Shown: positions 27,035 through 35,125 of the stretch, piece after piece
Numbering within the stretch: position 1 is the stretch's first letter
How the letters are laid out: each line of letters starts with the position of its first letter
Origin: an uncultured Aquabacterium sp.
GTDB lineage: Bacteria > Pseudomonadota > Gammaproteobacteria > Burkholderiales > Burkholderiaceae_C
Direction of reading: 5' to 3'
DNA: 64,000 nt
Assembly: GCF_913773725.1 (NCBI RefSeq)
Contig: NZ_CAJYGK010000053.1
Coordinates: forward strand, 1-64,000
The notes under the pieces: model-generated
The model's input: the letters and a program-made list of their open reading frames with translations, nothing else
Told to the model about the DNA's origin: nothing
Databases searched by the model: none
Translations under genes and position numbers: made by a program

Positions 27035-27480
27035 GCCATTCCAAACGCAGCCGCATCGGCTTGCTGCCCCGCTGGCAGCGCCTGTCTGCCCACCTGATCT
27101 TCACGGTGTGCGCCGTGTCCGGGCTGGGCTTTCTGCTGAAGCGCCAGGCGGGGTTGGACCTGGGTGAGGTGTCGGCCCACAGCCTGCTGGTCTGGCATGG
27201 CACGAGTTCGGCGCTGACGCTGGTGGTGCTCGGTTCAGTGCTGCCCGGCCATGTGCGGGGCGCCTGGAACGCCCGGCGCAACCGCGCCACCGGCGTGCTG
27301 ATGCTGGCCGTGATGGTGGCGCTCATGGCGACAGGCCTGCTGCTGTACTACGGCAGCGAGGAGGCCCGCGACACCACGGTGCTCGTGCACTGGGCGGTCG
27401 GGCTGGCCGCCGTGGCGGCCTTTCCCCTGCACCTGGTGGTCGGGCGTCAGTACTTGGCGAAGTTGGCGTTGACCCGCTGA
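27031..27480 (+). CDS. Small b-type-cytochrome-like membrane protein
   Basis: A 149-aa protein with four hydrophobic helices. Conserved His residues lie near the membrane faces (LSAHLIF, WHGTSS, GHVRGAW, VHWAVGL, PLHLVVGR), a pattern of diheme b561-like or ferric-reductase-like proteins. It probably passes electrons from the cytoplasmic or quinone side to the flavinylated periplasmic protein encoded two genes upstream. The heme assignment is inferred from His placement only. Its 3' end overlaps the convergent dioxygenase gene by 34 bp. Confidence 0.65.
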   Translation: MSHSKRSRIGLLPRWQRLSAHLIFTVCAVSGLGFLLKRQAGLDLGEVSAHSLLVWHGTSSALTLVVLGSVLPGHVRGAWNARRNRATGVLMLAVMVALMATGLLLYYGSEEARDTTVLVHWAVGLAAVAAFPLHLVVGRQYLAKLALTR

Positions 27481-28445
27481 TACAGGTAGTCCTCCGCCGT
27501 GATGGGCGGATGCGTGCCCTTCGGCCCCTGGATCACCACATCGCGGTTGGCCTGCGCGAAGAAGGCCACGCTGTACCGGGGGCCCTGGTATTCGTCGGGC
27601 CGGGGGTTGCGCACCCGGTGGAAGTTGGACGGCAGCACGTCGTCGCTCCAGCGCATCAGCATGTCGCCGATGTTGCACGTGATGACGCCGTCGGCGGGCT
27701 CCACCTCGGTCCACACCTGGCCATCGGCTTCCTTGCCGGGGCACACCTGCAGGCCGCCCTGCCCCGTTTGCTGGAACAGCAGGGTCAGGCAGTCGAAGTC
27801 GGTGTGGGCGCCGGCACGCCACAGGTCGAGCTTGTCCTTCAGTTCGGGCGCGATGGCGTAGTAGTGCAGCAGGCGCAGCGTACTCTGGTAGGCCGGCACC
27901 GACGGGTCATGGGCCTGCGTGAAGAAGGTGCGCTCGAAGCCCAGCTTGTCGGCAAAGCAGGACAGCACCTGCATGGCCAGCGTCCAGCACTGCTGCTCGA
28001 AGCCCAGCATGGTCTGCTGAAAGCCCGGCAGCTCGGCCTCGGTCGGCCACAGGTCGGCCATGTGCGGCCTCGTGATCTGGTAGCTCTCTTTCTGATCCGG
28101 TGTGCCGGTGGAAGGACGCACCTGCGCGCGGCTTTCCCAGCCCGCGTTGCAGCCCTTCTTCAGCGGATACCGGGCCTTCACGGCATCGGGCAGCGCAAAG
28201 AAGCGCTCGGCCGTGCGGAAAGCCTGCTGGATGTCATCCAGCGCGATCCCGTGGTTCACCAGCTGGAAAAAGCCCACCTCGATGGCGGCCGCCCACAGCT
28301 GTTCGGTGATCTCCTCGCGCCGCGCTTCGAAGTCGCTCACGTCGATGCGGCGCACCTCGCGCGCCCGCGTCTCGCCCAGGCCGCCCATGCGGGCTTCCAG
28401 TTTCAGTTCATCGAGGGTGTAGTCATTGAATCGAGGGTCGTTCAT
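27447..28445 (-). CDS. Isopenicillin-N-synthase-like 2OG-Fe(II) oxygenase
   Basis: A 332-aa non-heme iron oxygenase. The N-terminal DIOX_N domain has EVGFFQLVNHGIALDD. The jelly-roll core carries AGAHTDFDCLTLLF (His-x-Asp), SNFHRVRNP (distal His) and RYSVAFF (Arg-x-Ser binding 2-oxoglutarate). The substrate is unknown. Upstream is a long intergenic region shared with a divergent NMT1-like binding-protein gene. Confidence 0.88.
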   Translation of the reverse strand: MNDPRFNDYTLDELKLEARMGGLGETRAREVRRIDVSDFEARREEITEQLWAAAIEVGFFQLVNHGIALDDIQQAFRTAERFFALPDAVKARYPLKKGCNAGWESRAQVRPSTGTPDQKESYQITRPHMADLWPTEAELPGFQQTMLGFEQQCWTLAMQVLSCFADKLGFERTFFTQAHDPSVPAYQSTLRLLHYYAIAPELKDKLDLWRAGAHTDFDCLTLLFQQTGQGGLQVCPGKEADGQVWTEVEPADGVITCNIGDMLMRWSDDVLPSNFHRVRNPRPDEYQGPRYSVAFFAQANRDVVIQGPKGTHPPITAEDYLYQRVNANFAKY

Positions 28446-28933
28446 TTCGGTACTCCAAGCCTGAAAGGCCGATCAAGGCCATGAAAGACGAGGGACGATG
28501 CCGACCGGTTCAACCCAGGCTCATGGTTTGAGCCCGTTGCTGCGCCGACAGGCATGCATCGCCTCTTGAAGGACACGGCCGGCACCGCACGGGCACCCGC
28601 CACTTCAAGAGCAATGACCTGCCGGCCCGGGCCCGCGAAAGAACGGGCACTGCGCGGCTGAACGCTTCTACTCTCGCTGCATGCCAAGCAGGTTCTGCGC
28701 CACCCGATGGGCGGGCCCCGTGCGCCGAAATGAGGCTGGGGCGCGCCACGCTGGTGCGTGCCGTGCTGGCACGCAGGCTGCTTCAAGGGCGGCAAGAGTA
28801 GAAGCGTTCAGCGCACAGCCCTTGGTGGCAGGCGCCCGGAAATTGCTCTCGCATCCTGGCTGGTGCGCTCTGGCTTCAAAGAGCCTGGCGCGCCGGTCGG
28901 TGTCGACGAACCCTCATCCCGGAGCCCCTCGCC
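28446..28933. other. 488-bp divergent intergenic region with nested inverted repeats
   Basis: No gene is seen. It contains an 18-bp perfect inverted repeat (28657-28674 and 28795-28812) and a 9-bp perfect pair CTCTTGAAG / CTTCAAGAG (28564-28572 and 28604-28612). The two 18-bp arms each read AGAGTAGAAGCGTTCAGC toward the gene they face. Confidence 0.7.
28657..28812. repeat. 18-bp perfect inverted repeat between divergent genes
   Basis: GCTGAACGCTTCTACTCT at 28657-28674 is the exact complement of AGAGTAGAAGCGTTCAGC at 28795-28812, with weaker similarity extending outward (GGGC...TG...GC). The arms may be matched promoter or operator elements for the oxygenase (minus) and the binding protein (plus), or the ends of a small mobile repeat. 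Confidence 0.7.
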
Positions 28934-29965
28934 ATGCACCGTCGCCACGTGCTGTCGGCCCTTGCCGCCACCGCTGCCCTGCCCCTCGCCAGCCTGCCCT
29001 CGCGCGTTCGCGCCCAACCGGGCAAGCCGATCCCGCTGCGCTTCACGCTCGACTTCCGCGTCACCGGGCAGACCGCCCCCTTCTTCCTCGCCCTGAGCCA
29101 GGGCTACTACCGCGAGGAAGGGCTGGACGTCACCATCGACGCCGGTGCGGGCTCGGTGGCGTCCATCACCCGCATTGCGAGTGGCGCCTACGACCTGGGC
29201 CTGGGCGACATCAGCGCCCTGATCGAATTCCAGTCGCGCAACGGCGATGCCGTCAAGGCCGTCTACCAGTACTACAACCGGGCGCCGTTCGCCATCATCG
29301 GCCGCAAGGACCGCGGCATCACGGCCGACTTCCAGAGCCTCAAGGGCAAGCGCGTGGCCGCCGCCGCGGTCGAGTCCACCCGCCGCCTGTGGCCCATGGT
29401 GGAGCGCAAGCTCAAGCTGGGTACAGGCCACTTCGACTGGGTGACCACCGACTTCTCGGTGCGCGACAACGTCATGGTGCGCGGCGATGTGGACGCGGCC
29501 ACCTACTTCCACGACTCGGCCATCTCGCTGTTCGCCCGCATGCCGCAGGCCGAGCTGCAGGTGCTGCCCTATGCCAGTGCGGGGCTCGACCTGTACGGCA
29601 ACGCCATCCTGGCCAGCCGCAGGCTCCTGGCCGAGCAACCCGATGCGGTGCGCGGCTTCCTGCGCGCCACCCACCGTGCCTTGAAGGAGACGCTGGCCAA
29701 CCCCGAGCCGGCGCTGGCGGCCATCAAGGCACGCGAGCCCATCCTCGATCTGGCGGTCGAGCGCCAGCGCTGGGCCATCACCCGGCAGTACGTGGCCGGC
29801 GCCGAAACCCGCACGGAAGGACTGGGTGGCATCCACATGGCCCATGTCGGCCGCCAGATCGCCGGGGTCACCGAGGCCTTCGGTCTGAGCCAGGCGCCCA
29901 CGGGGGCCCAGCTCTACGATCTGGGTAAGCTCCCACCCCTGTCCGAGCGGCTGGTGAAGGTGTGA
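28934..29965 (+). CDS. ABC-transporter substrate-binding protein, NMT1/SsuA/ThiY type
   Basis: A 343-aa exported binding protein with a twin-Arg-like start (MHRRHVLSALAATAALPLA; cleavage after RVRA). The NMT1/SBP_bac fold is shown by LDFRVTGQTAPFFLALSQGY, EEGLDVTIDAGAG and LGLGDISALIEF. Ligands in this family include nitrate or sulfonate analogues, thiamine precursors and pyrimidines. No ATPase or permease gene is adjacent, so it may serve a transporter encoded elsewhere. It is divergent from the 2OG oxygenase. Confidence 0.85.
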   Translation: MHRRHVLSALAATAALPLASLPSRVRAQPGKPIPLRFTLDFRVTGQTAPFFLALSQGYYREEGLDVTIDAGAGSVASITRIASGAYDLGLGDISALIEFQSRNGDAVKAVYQYYNRAPFAIIGRKDRGITADFQSLKGKRVAAAAVESTRRLWPMVERKLKLGTGHFDWVTTDFSVRDNVMVRGDVDAATYFHDSAISLFARMPQAELQVLPYASAGLDLYGNAILASRRLLAEQPDAVRGFLRATHRALKETLANPEPALAAIKAREPILDLAVERQRWAITRQYVAGAETRTEGLGGIHMAHVGRQIAGVTEAFGLSQAPTGAQLYDLGKLPPLSERLVKV

Positions 29966-29996
29966 ACGACGGGCCTGCGTGGTAGGCTTTTCGACC

Positions 29997-32195
29997 ATGC
30001 TGTTGCCCAACAAGACACCCTCTCACACCTGGCGCTTCTTCCGCGCCAGCGGCTTCGATCAGGTCCGCCTCGACACCGGCGCCGACCTGTTGAACCTGGC
30101 CCGACTCGACCAGAAACTGTGGGTGGCGCTGTCATGCCCGACACAGGGCGTGGAGTTCGATCCGCGCACGCTGGCGCAGATCGACACCGATGGCGACGGC
30201 CATGTGCGCGCACCCGAGCTGATCGCGGCGATCGACTGGGCCGCCACGCGCCTGAAATCGGCCGACACGCTGATTCAGGGCGGTGCGCTGGCGCTGGCCG
30301 ACATCGACGACAGCCACGATGACGGCCGCAAGCTGCTGGCGTCTGCCCGCGGCATCCTGGCCAGCCTGGGCAAGGCCGATGCCCCTGCCCTGACGGTGGA
30401 GGACTGTGCCGATGTGGCCCGCATCTACGGGGGCATGGCCTTCAACGGCGATGGCGTGGTGACCGCAGCCGGCCAGGATGAGGCGTTGGCCGCGGCCATC
30501 GGCACCATCGTGGCGCAGCTTGGCGGCCAGCCCGACCGCAGCGGCGAGGCCGGTGTCAACCGCGACACCGTCACCCGCTTCTTCGACGAGGCCCGTGCGC
30601 TGGTGGCCTGGCGCGCGCAAGGTGCCCAGGCCGATCTGCTGCCCCTCGGGGCCGACACCGAGTCTGCGCACGCTGCACTGCAGGCCGTGCGCGCCAAGGT
30701 GGACGACTTCTTCACCCGCTGCCGCCTGGCCGCGTTCGACCCCCGCGCCGGTGGGCTGCTCAACGGCAGCGAAGACGACCTCAAGCGCATCGGCGCACAG
30801 GTGCTGGCCGGTGCCGGCGACGCCGATCTGGCCACGCTGCCGCTGGCCTATGTGCAAAGCGGTGCGGCCCTGTCGCTGACCACCGGGCTGAACCCGGCCT
30901 GGGCCGATGCGGTGGCCGCCTTGCGTGACCAGGTCGTGATCCCGCTGCTGGGCGCCCGCACCGAACTGACCGAAGCCGACTGGGCGCAGGTCAAGGCCCG
31001 CTTTGCCGCCCGCGATGCCTGGCTGGCCGCCAAACCGGCCACGGTGCTGGAGGCCATCGAGGCCGACACCCTGTCCGCCCTGGTGGCTGGCGACGCCCAT
31101 GCCCGCCTGAGCGTGCTGCTGGACCAGGACGAGGCCGCCGCCGAACAGGCTGCGCTGATCGCCGATGTCGAGCGTCTGGTGCGCTATGTGCGCGACCTGG
31201 CCCGCCTGGCCAACAACTTCGTTTCGTTCACCGATTTCTACACGCGTCGTGACAAGGCCAGCTTCCAGGCCGGCACGCTTTACATCGACGGCCGCAGCTG
31301 CGACCTGTGCGTGAAGGTGCTGGATCCGGCGCGCCACGCGACGCTGGCCACGCTGTCCGGCGTGTACCTGCTGTACGCGGACTGCACCCGGGCCGGCCAG
31401 AAGCTCACCATCGCTGCGGCCGTCACCGCGGGCGACTCGGACCAGCTCATGGTGGGCCGCAACGGCGTGTTCTACAACCGCGAGGGCCGCGACTGGGATG
31501 CCACCATCACCAAGATCGTCGACCATCCCATCAGCATCCGCCAGGCCTTCTGGTCGCCATACAAGAAGGCCGTGCGCCTGATGGCCGAGCAGGCCCAGAA
31601 GTTCGCGGCCGCCAAGGCCAAGGCGGCCGATGACCTGGCCACGCAGTCCGTCACCAAAGCCGGTGACAAGGTCACCACGGTGCCCGCCGCGGCGCCCGCG
31701 CCGAACCAGCCCCCGGCGGCCTTCGATGTGGCCAAGTTCGCCGGCATCTTCGCGGCCGTGGGCCTGGCGGTGGGCGCCATCGGCACGGCGCTCGCGTCGG
31801 CGGTGACGGGCTTCCTCGGTCTCAAGGCCTGGCAGATGCCCCTGGCGCTGTTCGGCCTGATGCTGCTGATTTCGGGCCCGGCCATGGCCATGGCCTACTT
31901 CAAGCTGCGCAACCGCAACCTCGGTCCCATCCTGGATGCCAATGGCTGGGCCATCAACACCCGCGCGCGCATCAACATCGCGTTCGGCACGGCGCTGACG
32001 CAGACGGCCCGGCTGCCGGAAGGCGCCGACCGCGCGCTGGTCGACCCGTATGCCGACAAGAAGACCCGCTGGCCGTGGATCGTGCTGGCCGTGCTGGTGC
32101 TCGCCTGGGTCACGGCCTATGTGGTCGCGCCCGAAAAGGTGCACGAGCTGCTGCAGCCCCTGAGCGCACCGGCCGCTTCGGCACCCCAGGGCTGA
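29997..32195 (+). CDS. Large membrane-anchored protein with an EF-hand loop
   Basis: A 732-aa protein of no family I recognise. Residues 63-74 (DTDGDGHVRAPE) form a perfect 12-residue EF-hand calcium loop, and FNGDGVVTA about 85 residues later is a degenerate second one. The long central part is helical and soluble. Two or three transmembrane helices lie near the C-terminus (FAGIFAAVGLAVGAIGTAL; MPLALFGLMLLISGPAMAMA; WPWIVLAVLVLAWVTAYVV). There is no signal peptide, so the bulk is probably cytoplasmic. Starts at ATG 29997. Confidence 0.75.
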   Translation: MLLPNKTPSHTWRFFRASGFDQVRLDTGADLLNLARLDQKLWVALSCPTQGVEFDPRTLAQIDTDGDGHVRAPELIAAIDWAATRLKSADTLIQGGALALADIDDSHDDGRKLLASARGILASLGKADAPALTVEDCADVARIYGGMAFNGDGVVTAAGQDEALAAAIGTIVAQLGGQPDRSGEAGVNRDTVTRFFDEARALVAWRAQGAQADLLPLGADTESAHAALQAVRAKVDDFFTRCRLAAFDPRAGGLLNGSEDDLKRIGAQVLAGAGDADLATLPLAYVQSGAALSLTTGLNPAWADAVAALRDQVVIPLLGARTELTEADWAQVKARFAARDAWLAAKPATVLEAIEADTLSALVAGDAHARLSVLLDQDEAAAEQAALIADVERLVRYVRDLARLANNFVSFTDFYTRRDKASFQAGTLYIDGRSCDLCVKVLDPARHATLATLSGVYLLYADCTRAGQKLTIAAAVTAGDSDQLMVGRNGVFYNREGRDWDATITKIVDHPISIRQAFWSPYKKAVRLMAEQAQKFAAAKAKAADDLATQSVTKAGDKVTTVPAAAPAPNQPPAAFDVAKFAGIFAAVGLAVGAIGTALASAVTGFLGLKAWQMPLALFGLMLLISGPAMAMAYFKLRNRNLGPILDANGWAINTRARINIAFGTALTQTARLPEGADRALVDPYADKKTRWPWIVLAVLVLAWVTAYVVAPEKVHELLQPLSAPAASAPQG

Positions 32196-32225
32196 GTGCC
32201 GGCTTCGGTCGCGCGCTTCCGCAGC

Positions 32226-32462
32226 TCAGCGGCCGGGATCGCTCGGCTCGCCCGGCACAACGCCGGGTGGGTCGGATGAGTCCGGCTGCATCAGGCGGTC
32301 GCGCTGCGCCGCCATGATGTGGTCCAGCGTGTCGTTGTTGCGCGTGAAGGCGCGGCATCGGTGGCACATCCATCGGTGTGCGCTTGCCTCCAGCCTGCTG
32401 GCCAGGGGCGCCTCGGTCAGCTGGCCCGAGCTCAGCAGGAACACATAGCGTTGGCATTTCAT
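32226..32462 (-). CDS. Zinc-finger anti-sigma factor-like protein
   Basis: A 78-aa protein beginning MKCQRYVFLLSSGQL with HRWMCHRCRAF (His-x3-Cys-x2-Cys), the zinc-binding anti-sigma (ZAS/zf-HC2) signature. There is no membrane anchor, so it should hold the sigma factor in the cytoplasm. Its ATG overlaps the sigma gene's stop codon, as usual for sigma/anti-sigma pairs. Confidence 0.82.
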   Translation of the reverse strand: MKCQRYVFLLSSGQLTEAPLASRLEASAHRWMCHRCRAFTRNNDTLDHIMAAQRDRLMQPDSSDPPGVVPGEPSDPGR

Positions 32463-33130
32463 CAAGGGCGGCCTCCGTCGAACCAGGTCTGGCTCAGGCA
32501 CAGCTGGATCTGCTTGCGGGCCCGGCTCATGTTCTGCCAGTAATCGGCCTTGCTCAGGCCCAGCGTGCTGCACACCTCGTCGGCATCGCACTCCAGCAGC
32601 TCTTTCATGCTGAACACGCGGGCGGCCTTGCTCGGCAGCTTGTCGATGCATAGGTCCACGACGGCGAAGAACTGTTCGGTCAGCAGATCGGCTTCCGGTG
32701 TGCGCCACGGGGTGGGCGCCATCTCGGCCACCCAATGCCCGTGTCCGTCGAACAGCAGGGCATCGAGTTCGTCGGGTTCGTCGCACACCACGTCCCGCGC
32801 TTCGCGCCGGTACTTCGCACGCAGCCGGTCGGTGATCTTGTGCTTGAGGATGCCGAAGAGGTAGCGTCGCGGGTCGGCCTGCTGCAGCTGATCGGCCGAC
32901 ACACCGAGCGCGGCCACCAGCGCATCCTGCACCGCGTCTTCCGCTTCTTCGCGTGGCTGCAGATGCAGTTGGGCGAAGCGCAGCATGGGGCCACGCCAGT
33001 CACGGGCCCACTGCGCCATCAGCTCGGGGTCGGGGCGAGCCGCGGAGGGCGCCGGCGCGCGCGCGGCGCCTGGCATCGGCAAGGATGCGGGAGCGGGCAT
33101 CGCGGGGTCAGGCCGATCGGGCAGGAGCAT
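32462..33130 (-). CDS. ECF-type sigma-70 factor
   Basis: A 222-aa sigma factor. Region 2 includes EEAEDAVQDALVAAL and DPRRYLFGILKHKITDRLR; region 4 includes LPSKAARVFSMKELLECDAD and CSTLGLSKADYWQNMSRARK. The start at 33130 leaves a 23-bp overlap with the DoxX gene; an ATG at 33184 would overlap more. Its place at the end of the metallopeptide operon suggests that it activates that operon in response to a metal or oxidative signal, kept inactive by the downstream zinc-finger protein. Confidence 0.88.
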   Translation of the reverse strand: MLLPDRPDPAMPAPASLPMPGAARAPAPSAARPDPELMAQWARDWRGPMLRFAQLHLQPREEAEDAVQDALVAALGVSADQLQQADPRRYLFGILKHKITDRLRAKYRREARDVVCDEPDELDALLFDGHGHWVAEMAPTPWRTPEADLLTEQFFAVVDLCIDKLPSKAARVFSMKELLECDADEVCSTLGLSKADYWQNMSRARKQIQLCLSQTWFDGGRP

Positions 33131-33623
33131 GGTGTGAAGGAAGCAGGAAGCGCCGAGCCAGTGGCGGCCAGGCGTCGAGAGCATAGCGTCCGGGGCCCTG
33201 CGTGAGCACGGCCAGCAGCATCAGCGCCAGCATCAGCGGCACCTTGAAGCCCAGCCCGTTCTCGGTCTCGATCTGGTTCCAACCGGCCCAGCCCAGGTCG
33301 AAGTGCACGGTGTAGACCGCCACCCAGGTGATGAAGAGCAGGCCCAGTGCGGCCAGGCGGCTGAACAGGCCCAGCGCGATGGCGGCGCCGAACACCACCT
33401 CGCCCACCCCGGCGGCCACCCAGTTGATCTGGACCGGCAACGCCGCGAGCACCGGCGGGAAGTCGAGTCCGGCAAACCAGTCGGGTGCAGCCCCGCCGCC
33501 GGACAGCTTGGTCAGCCCGGCCAGCACGAACTCCTGTGCGATCCACAGGCGCAGGCCGAGCAGGCCCAGATCGCGCACGGCCTCAAGCGCTTTCGCGCGC
33601 CAGGAAAGCAAGGAATTCATCAT
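33108..33623 (-). CDS. DoxX-family membrane protein
   Basis: A 171-aa four-helix membrane protein. LWIAQEFVLAGLTKLSGGG is the typical DoxX N-terminal segment with its Lys; VGEVVFGAAIALGLFSRLAAL and LLFITWVAVYTVHF follow. DoxX-family proteins are regular partners in bufferin/Hvf metallopeptide operons. It starts at 33623 (or ATG 33620), overlapping the DUF2063 gene by about 40 bp. Confidence 0.85.
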   Translation of the reverse strand: MMNSLLSWRAKALEAVRDLGLLGLRLWIAQEFVLAGLTKLSGGGAAPDWFAGLDFPPVLAALPVQINWVAAGVGEVVFGAAIALGLFSRLAALGLLFITWVAVYTVHFDLGWAGWNQIETENGLGFKVPLMLALMLLAVLTQGPGRYALDAWPPLARRFLLPSHHAPARSA

Positions 33624-33852
33624 GAAGGTCTCCGTAGTGGTGGGAGGTCCAGGCCGATTGCCGGATGAACGCGGTGATCAACTCATCCCATGCTTCGTCG
33701 CCCAGTTGGGTGCGCAGATCCGGGTGGTGGGCCTCGATCAGCTGCGTCACGCCCAGCCGCACGAGATGGCGGTACACGCGCATGCCGGCTTCGGTGTAGC
33801 CGGCCGGCACCGTGTCGCTCAGCCCCCTCACGTAGTCGTGGAACGCAGCCAT
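33583..33852 (-). CDS. Short DUF2063 (HvfC/BufC N-terminal) domain protein
   Basis: An 89-aa protein containing only the N-terminal DNA-binding-like DUF2063 domain: FHDYVRGLSDTVPAGYTEAG, YRHLVRLGVTQLIEAHHPDL, WDELITAFIRQSAWTSHHYG. Usual BufC/HvfC proteins run to about 250 residues and assist the MNIO enzyme in precursor recognition. The start at 33852 lies inside the MNIO gene's 3' end (25-bp overlap). The missing second half may be a real lineage variant rather than a sequencing error, because the downstream DoxX gene overlaps its end. Confidence 0.75.
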   Translation of the reverse strand: MAAFHDYVRGLSDTVPAGYTEAGMRVYRHLVRLGVTQLIEAHHPDLRTQLGDEAWDELITAFIRQSAWTSHHYGDLHDEFLAFLARESA

Positions 33853-34607
33853 GCCAGCTCCTGGTTGATCACGTCCAGCGAAGGCACATCGTTGTCCCAC
33901 TCCAGCAGCACGGGCAGCCCGGCCTCGGCCTGAAGGCGCTGCGCCATGGCCCGCGTGCCGGGCTCGACCGGCTGGCTGTGGGTGTCGATGTGCAGGCCGA
34001 AGCGGGCGTCGAACTCGTGGCCGGCCACGTGCAGGTAGCTCACGCGGCGCAGGTCCACCCGCTGCACGAAGGCATCGAGCGCCAGCCCGCCGTGGTTCTT
34101 GTGGTTGACGACGATGTTGTTGAGATCGAGCAGGACCTGGCAGTCGGCCCGCTCGGCCACGGCCGCCAGAAAGTCCGGCTCGGGGATCGGACCGATGTTG
34201 GTGTACCAGGTCGTGTTCTCGACCGCGATGCGCCGGCCCAGCACGTCCTGCGCGGCGCGGATGCGGTCGGCCACGCGCACCACCTCGTCGGCGGTGAAGG
34301 GGATGGGAAACAGGTCGTAAAGCTGGTGGGCATCCCCGCTGGCGGCGAGGTGGTCCGAGTAGTGCGGGGTGCCCAGCTCGTCCATCAGCCGGCCGACGTC
34401 ACGCAGAAAGGGCGTGTCGATGGGCGACTGCCCGCCCAGGTTCAGCGACACGCCGTGCAGGTGCACGGGCCGCCCGGTGGCCCGCAGCGCGTGCAGCGGG
34501 GCGCGGTCACGCCGCAGCCAGTTTTCTGGCACGACCTCGAAGAAATCGGCCTGCACCGCATGCCGATCCCAGTCCGCCATCTCGCGGCGCCAGCCCAGTC
34601 CGGTCAT
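33828..34607 (-). CDS. MNIO (DUF692) multinuclear iron oxidative enzyme, bufferin maturase
   Basis: A 259-aa TIM-barrel enzyme of the DUF692/MNIO family. It has DFFEVVPENWL near the N-terminus, VHLHGVSLNLGG, SDHLAASGD, ENTTWYTNIG, LLDLNNIVVNHKNHGG, HVAGHEFDARFGLHID and LEWDNDVPSLD, which supply the His/Asp/Glu iron ligands. Characterised members (BufB, HvfB, MbnB) oxidise cysteines of a precursor peptide to thiooxazole- or oxazolone-type copper-binding groups. The precursor gene lies 12 bp upstream. Confidence 0.92.
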   Translation of the reverse strand: MTGLGWRREMADWDRHAVQADFFEVVPENWLRRDRAPLHALRATGRPVHLHGVSLNLGGQSPIDTPFLRDVGRLMDELGTPHYSDHLAASGDAHQLYDLFPIPFTADEVVRVADRIRAAQDVLGRRIAVENTTWYTNIGPIPEPDFLAAVAERADCQVLLDLNNIVVNHKNHGGLALDAFVQRVDLRRVSYLHVAGHEFDARFGLHIDTHSQPVEPGTRAMAQRLQAEAGLPVLLEWDNDVPSLDVINQELAWLRSTTT

Positions 34608-34619
34608 GGCTGCCGCGCC

Positions 34620-34886
34620 TCACTTCTTGCTGCAGCCGCCGTCCTTCTTCGAGCAGCCCGCTTCCTTCTTGGAGCAGCCGGCGTCCTTGCCACCTTCCTT
34701 CTTGCTGCAAGCGGCTTCGGCCGGGCCGGACGCGCCGGATGCGCCAGATGCACGTGAGCCGGCCTTGGCCGAGCTTTCCTTCTTGCCACAGGTGCCGGCG
34801 CCGCACTTCTTGTCGGCGGGCGTACCGGCAAAGGCGCTCGAAGCAATCAGGGTGGTGGCCAGGGCGGCGATGGTCTTCAGGTTCAT
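34620..34886 (-). CDS. Cys-rich exported precursor peptide, bufferin/HvfA-like
   Basis: An 88-aa protein with a Sec signal (LKTIAALATTLIASSAFA, cleavage near residue 20). The mature low-complexity part has six Cys: CGAGTC, then four CSKK units (ACSKKEGG, GCSKKEAG, GCSKKDGG and a final GCSKK). It is the likely substrate of the adjacent MNIO enzyme, which would modify Cys residues for metal buffering in the periplasm. Characterised HvfA/BufA1 peptides use EGKCG-type motifs; here the repeat is CSKK[ED]. First gene of the six-gene operon ending at 32226. Confidence 0.82.
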   Translation of the reverse strand: MNLKTIAALATTLIASSAFAGTPADKKCGAGTCGKKESSAKAGSRASGASGASGPAEAACSKKEGGKDAGCSKKEAGCSKKDGGCSKK

Positions 34887-34906
34887 GGCGAGGTCCTCTC
34901 TGAGGG

Positions 34907-34925
34907 GTGCACACGGCGTGCACAC
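34907..34925. repeat. 11-bp-spaced direct repeat in the leader of the metallopeptide operon
   Basis: GTGCACAC occurs twice (34907-34914 and 34918-34925) separated by GGC, one helical turn apart, 21-39 bp before the precursor start. It may be a regulator site or part of the 5' leader. Confidence 0.35.
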
Positions 34926-35125
34926 CGTCTCAGTCGTGAGGACCATCCGATTCCTGACAGCCGCCTGAAAAAAACTTGCGGTGGTCGGTGAACGATGTCG
35001 CACCGGGGCGTTGCGCCGATGCGCCGACCCACCTTGTGGCCGATGACGTGGCGCGGGCGGCTGCCCTAGGATCCGGGATGGCCTGTGCAACCGCCGGGCC
35101 GGCAACGACAACACCGAGGGATGCG

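Noticed and set aside
34931-34960. ECF promoter of the metallopeptide operon
   Set aside because: The minus strand has a plausible CTGTCAGGAATC-type element, but I cannot match -35/-10 to a known motif for this sigma group with confidence.
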